From positions 1-40,463 of IMG/VR virus record IMGVR_UViG_3300031972_003005: a DNA stretch of 40,463 nt; one strand, 5' to 3'. This document shows positions 38,330 through 40,463 of the stretch, in pieces (position 1 is the stretch's first letter; each line of letters starts with the position of its first letter). Under the pieces are notes generated by a model. That model ran no database searches, had not been told where the DNA came from, and was given only the letters and a program-made list of their open reading frames with translations. A program made the position numbers and the translations under genes. This DNA comes from a virus.

Positions 38330-40126
38330 ATGCCAAAAAATATTAAGAAAATTATGCCGATTAATTATACTAATCGTGAGTATGAAACAATTAGGCAAGA
38401 TTTAATGGAAATTGCTGAGAGGTTTTATCCAGACACTTTTCAGGATTTTAGTGAAGCCTCTTTTGGTTCTATGATGCTCGATGCAGTGGCATATGTTGGA
38501 GATCAGCTATCATTTTATTTAGATTATAATGTAAATGAATCATTTTTAGATACATCCTACAGCCTTCAAAACATTACTCGTCACGGAAGAATATTAGGCT
38601 ACAAAGATCCTGGGCGCCCATCAACATTCGGTGAGGTAGCCGTGTACGTTGAAATACCGGCAGATGCGAGCGGATTAGGACCCGATACCAGATATATGCC
38701 AATCTTGAAAAGAGGAACAAGCTTTACTTCAAGAGAGGGATTAAATTTTATATTGACTGAAAACTTAGACTTTAGCGATCCAATCAATCCGATTGTCGTT
38801 TCTAAGGTCGATCCAGACACAGGTGCCCCAACATATTACGCTATTAAAGCATATGGTAATGTTGTCTCTGGTAAATTAAACTTACAAACAATAACAGTTG
38901 GCAATTATCAAAGATATCTAAATCTTAGAATTGGAGCCGATAACATATCAGAAATTATTTCTGTAACTGATGCGGAAGGTAACAAATATTTTGAAGTTCA
39001 AAATTTGGCACAAGATATTGTGTATCAAGAGATACCAAACAACAATTATAAGAACGATAATGTTCCATCAGTTATAAAGCCTCTCTTAGTTTCTAGAAAA
39101 TATGTTGTTGTCAGAGATGTCAATGGTGTATCACTGCAGTTCGGTAGCGGAGAAGAAAGCGCAAATACAATCATTGCTGAGCCACAAAGTGTTGCTCTTG
39201 ATATTTTTGGTAAAGATTACGTTACTGATACCACTTTTGATCCAACTAGATTGTCAAAAAATACAAATTATGGAATCGTTCCCGCTAATACTGATTTGAC
39301 TATTGCTTATAGAACAACAAATCCATCAAATTCTAATGTTGCTGCAGCTTCTGTTAACTCAGTTGCCAGCGCTCTTGTAGATTATAAAGATAGAGAAGGA
39401 TTAAACACTTCAATTATTCAAACAATTCGTGCCTCAATAGAGGTGACAAATGAAAAGCCGATCGTTGGAGATGTTACATACCCATCTTCAGCTGAAGTTA
39501 AGCAAAGAATTTTTGATACATTCCCAACACAAAATAGGGCAGTTACTCAAGCAGATTATGAAAATCTAGTATACAGAATGCCGGCAAAATTTGGCTCTAT
39601 TAAAAAATGCTCTGTACAGAAAGATCCAGACTCATTAAAAAGAAATTTAAATATGTATGTGATTTCAGAAGATAGATTTGGGAAACTCGCTCAAACTAAC
39701 ATAACAATTAAAAATAATTTAAAAACATGGATAAATGAGTTTAGAATGGTTAATGATACAATTGATATTCTAGATCCATATATAATCAACTTGGGAATTG
39801 AGTTTGTTATCAGTACCATGCCTTCAGTTGATGGGGAAGATGTATTAAATCAGTCATTAGCAAAATTATCACAATTTTATAGCGATGGTTTTTATATTGG
39901 AGAGCATTTAAAAATTAGCGACATATATAGGCAACTAAATGAAATAACTGATGTTTTAGATGTTGCATCTGTTACAGTTGTTAATAAGACAGGTGCTCAA
40001 TATTCAAATATTCAATTTAATGTAAATAAGAATTTATCACCCGATGGAGGCACAGTGGTTTGTCCCAAAAACGCTATTTTTGAAATTAAATTCTTTGCAA
40101 CGGATATGAAAGGTAGAATTAGATAA
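38330..40126 (+). CDS. 6: Baseplate wedge protein, gp6/baseplate-J-like
   Basis: A 598-residue wedge protein. INYTNREYETIRQDLMEIAERFYPDTFQDFSEASFGSMMLDAVAYVGDQLSFYLDYNVNESFLDTS is the conserved gp6 N-terminus. The later region FPTQNRAVTQADYENLVYRMPAKFGSIKKCSV matches the gp6/J core, and YSDGFYIGEHLKISDIYRQLNEI the C-terminal fold. T4 gp6 is 660 residues. It forms the core bundle of the wedge with gp25 and gp53. AAGGA lies 12 bases before ATG 38330. The stop TAA shares its last base with the next ATG. Confidence 0.95.
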   Translation: MPKNIKKIMPINYTNREYETIRQDLMEIAERFYPDTFQDFSEASFGSMMLDAVAYVGDQLSFYLDYNVNESFLDTSYSLQNITRHGRILGYKDPGRPSTFGEVAVYVEIPADASGLGPDTRYMPILKRGTSFTSREGLNFILTENLDFSDPINPIVVSKVDPDTGAPTYYAIKAYGNVVSGKLNLQTITVGNYQRYLNLRIGADNISEIISVTDAEGNKYFEVQNLAQDIVYQEIPNNNYKNDNVPSVIKPLLVSRKYVVVRDVNGVSLQFGSGEESANTIIAEPQSVALDIFGKDYVTDTTFDPTRLSKNTNYGIVPANTDLTIAYRTTNPSNSNVAAASVNSVASALVDYKDREGLNTSIIQTIRASIEVTNEKPIVGDVTYPSSAEVKQRIFDTFPTQNRAVTQADYENLVYRMPAKFGSIKKCSVQKDPDSLKRNLNMYVISEDRFGKLAQTNITIKNNLKTWINEFRMVNDTIDILDPYIINLGIEFVISTMPSVDGEDVLNQSLAKLSQFYSDGFYIGEHLKISDIYRQLNEITDVLDVASVTVVNKTGAQYSNIQFNVNKNLSPDGGTVVCPKNAIFEIKFFATDMKGRIR

Positions 40127-40463
40127 TGTTAATCAGATATACTGCTAGTGCAGACAATACGATTGTCAATGCATACCAATTAAATTTAAAAAATCGTGGT
40201 ACTGGTGCTAATGCAGGACAAGCTGATGTGCTTGAAACATTTTCTATTTATGGAAGAATTACAACAAGTTCTCAAGAATTGTCCAGAATTTTAGTAAAGT
40301 TTCCAGTTGATAACATTTCAACAGATAGAACAAATAACGTTCTTCCTGCGAGTGGAAATGTAAGTTTTTACTTGAAATTATATAATGCCCCACATTCGAA
40401 AACTGTACCAAGAGATTACACACTAAATGTTTTAGCAGTCTCGCAAGATTGGCAGGAAGGTGA
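40126..40463 (+). CDS. Virion structural protein with DNRLRE-like start, truncated by window end
   Basis: The first 112 residues only; the frame runs off the right edge. IRYTASADNTIVNAYQLNLKNRG, SRILVKFPVDNI and NVSFYLKLYNAP resemble the DNRLRE-type beta domain (aD-x-N-x-G...S-x-x-L-x-x-F) found in tail-associated proteins next to gp6 in marine T4-like phages. It overlaps the gp6 stop by one base. Function inferred from position and pattern. Confidence 0.68.
   Translation, partial: MLIRYTASADNTIVNAYQLNLKNRGTGANAGQADVLETFSIYGRITTSSQELSRILVKFPVDNISTDRTNNVLPASGNVSFYLKLYNAPHSKTVPRDYTLNVLAVSQDWQEG

Overview
This window is one continuous stretch of an AT-rich, tailed double-stranded DNA phage genome of the T4 supergroup (myovirus morphology). 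The marker genes are a gp55-type late sigma factor (28070-28771), a gp25-type baseplate wedge protein (37944-38309), a gp6/baseplate-J-type wedge protein (38330-40126), a PIN-PhoH ATPase, a TK1-type thymidine kinase and an Hsp20 small heat-shock protein. This mix resembles the marine/aquatic T4-like phages. Every gene I accept is on the + strand, with many 1-4 base stop/start overlaps. Two lipobox lipoproteins, a peptidoglycan-cleaving hub domain and 6-deoxy/dideoxy-sugar genes point to a Gram-negative host. I cannot name the host or the phage genus.

Layout. (a) 1-4.6 kb: an HxGH nucleotidyltransferase-like gene, an acidic unknown, a small putative HTH protein, a complete phage tmRNA (ssrA, 2489-2827) whose 5' end overlaps the end of a small ORF, three small genes, an hsp20 unit with its own promoter and strong terminator, and a permuted papain-like hydrolase. 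(b) 4.6-9.3 kb: a vWA lipoprotein, two small membrane proteins, a eukaryotic-type phosphomannomutase, a cytidylyltransferase-like enzyme, an HNH nuclease, small unknowns and a Thr-rich mini-lipoprotein. (c) 9.27-9.70 kb has no accepted protein gene; it holds two hairpins and tRNA-Thr(TGT), tRNA-Ala(TGC) and tRNA-Ser(GGA). (d) 9.7-13.4 kb: thymidine kinase, PhoH, a zincin-like metalloprotease and a Cas4/AddB-like nuclease with a four-cysteine pattern. (e) 13.4-27.3 kb: a 14-gene sugar and glycosyltransferase operon. (f) 27.3 kb to the end: late regulation and the baseplate module, including a 2227-residue structural protein.

The most interesting system is region (e), with the phosphomannomutase at 6.2 kb as a possible feeder. 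It encodes nucleotide-sugar 4,6-dehydratases (an RmlB-like enzyme and GMD), a GDP-fucose-synthase-like enzyme, an RfbH/E1-type 3-dehydratase with the diagnostic Lys-to-His change and iron-sulfur cysteines, a split and truncated transketolase, a radical SAM protein, an unassigned SDR and six known or probable glycosyltransferases. I infer that the phage makes an unusual 6-deoxy or 3,6-dideoxy sugar, perhaps carbon-branched through the TPP enzyme, and assembles a glycan. No flippase, polymerase or ligase is visible in this window, so phage DNA or virion protein is a reasonable acceptor to test alongside host surface polysaccharide.

Regulation visible in the sequence: near-consensus sigma70-type promoters (TTGACA, 16-17 base spacer, TATA-type -10), some inside coding regions, and a strong intrinsic terminator after hsp20. 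No convincing T4-type late promoter precedes the structural genes in this window, although gp55 is encoded.
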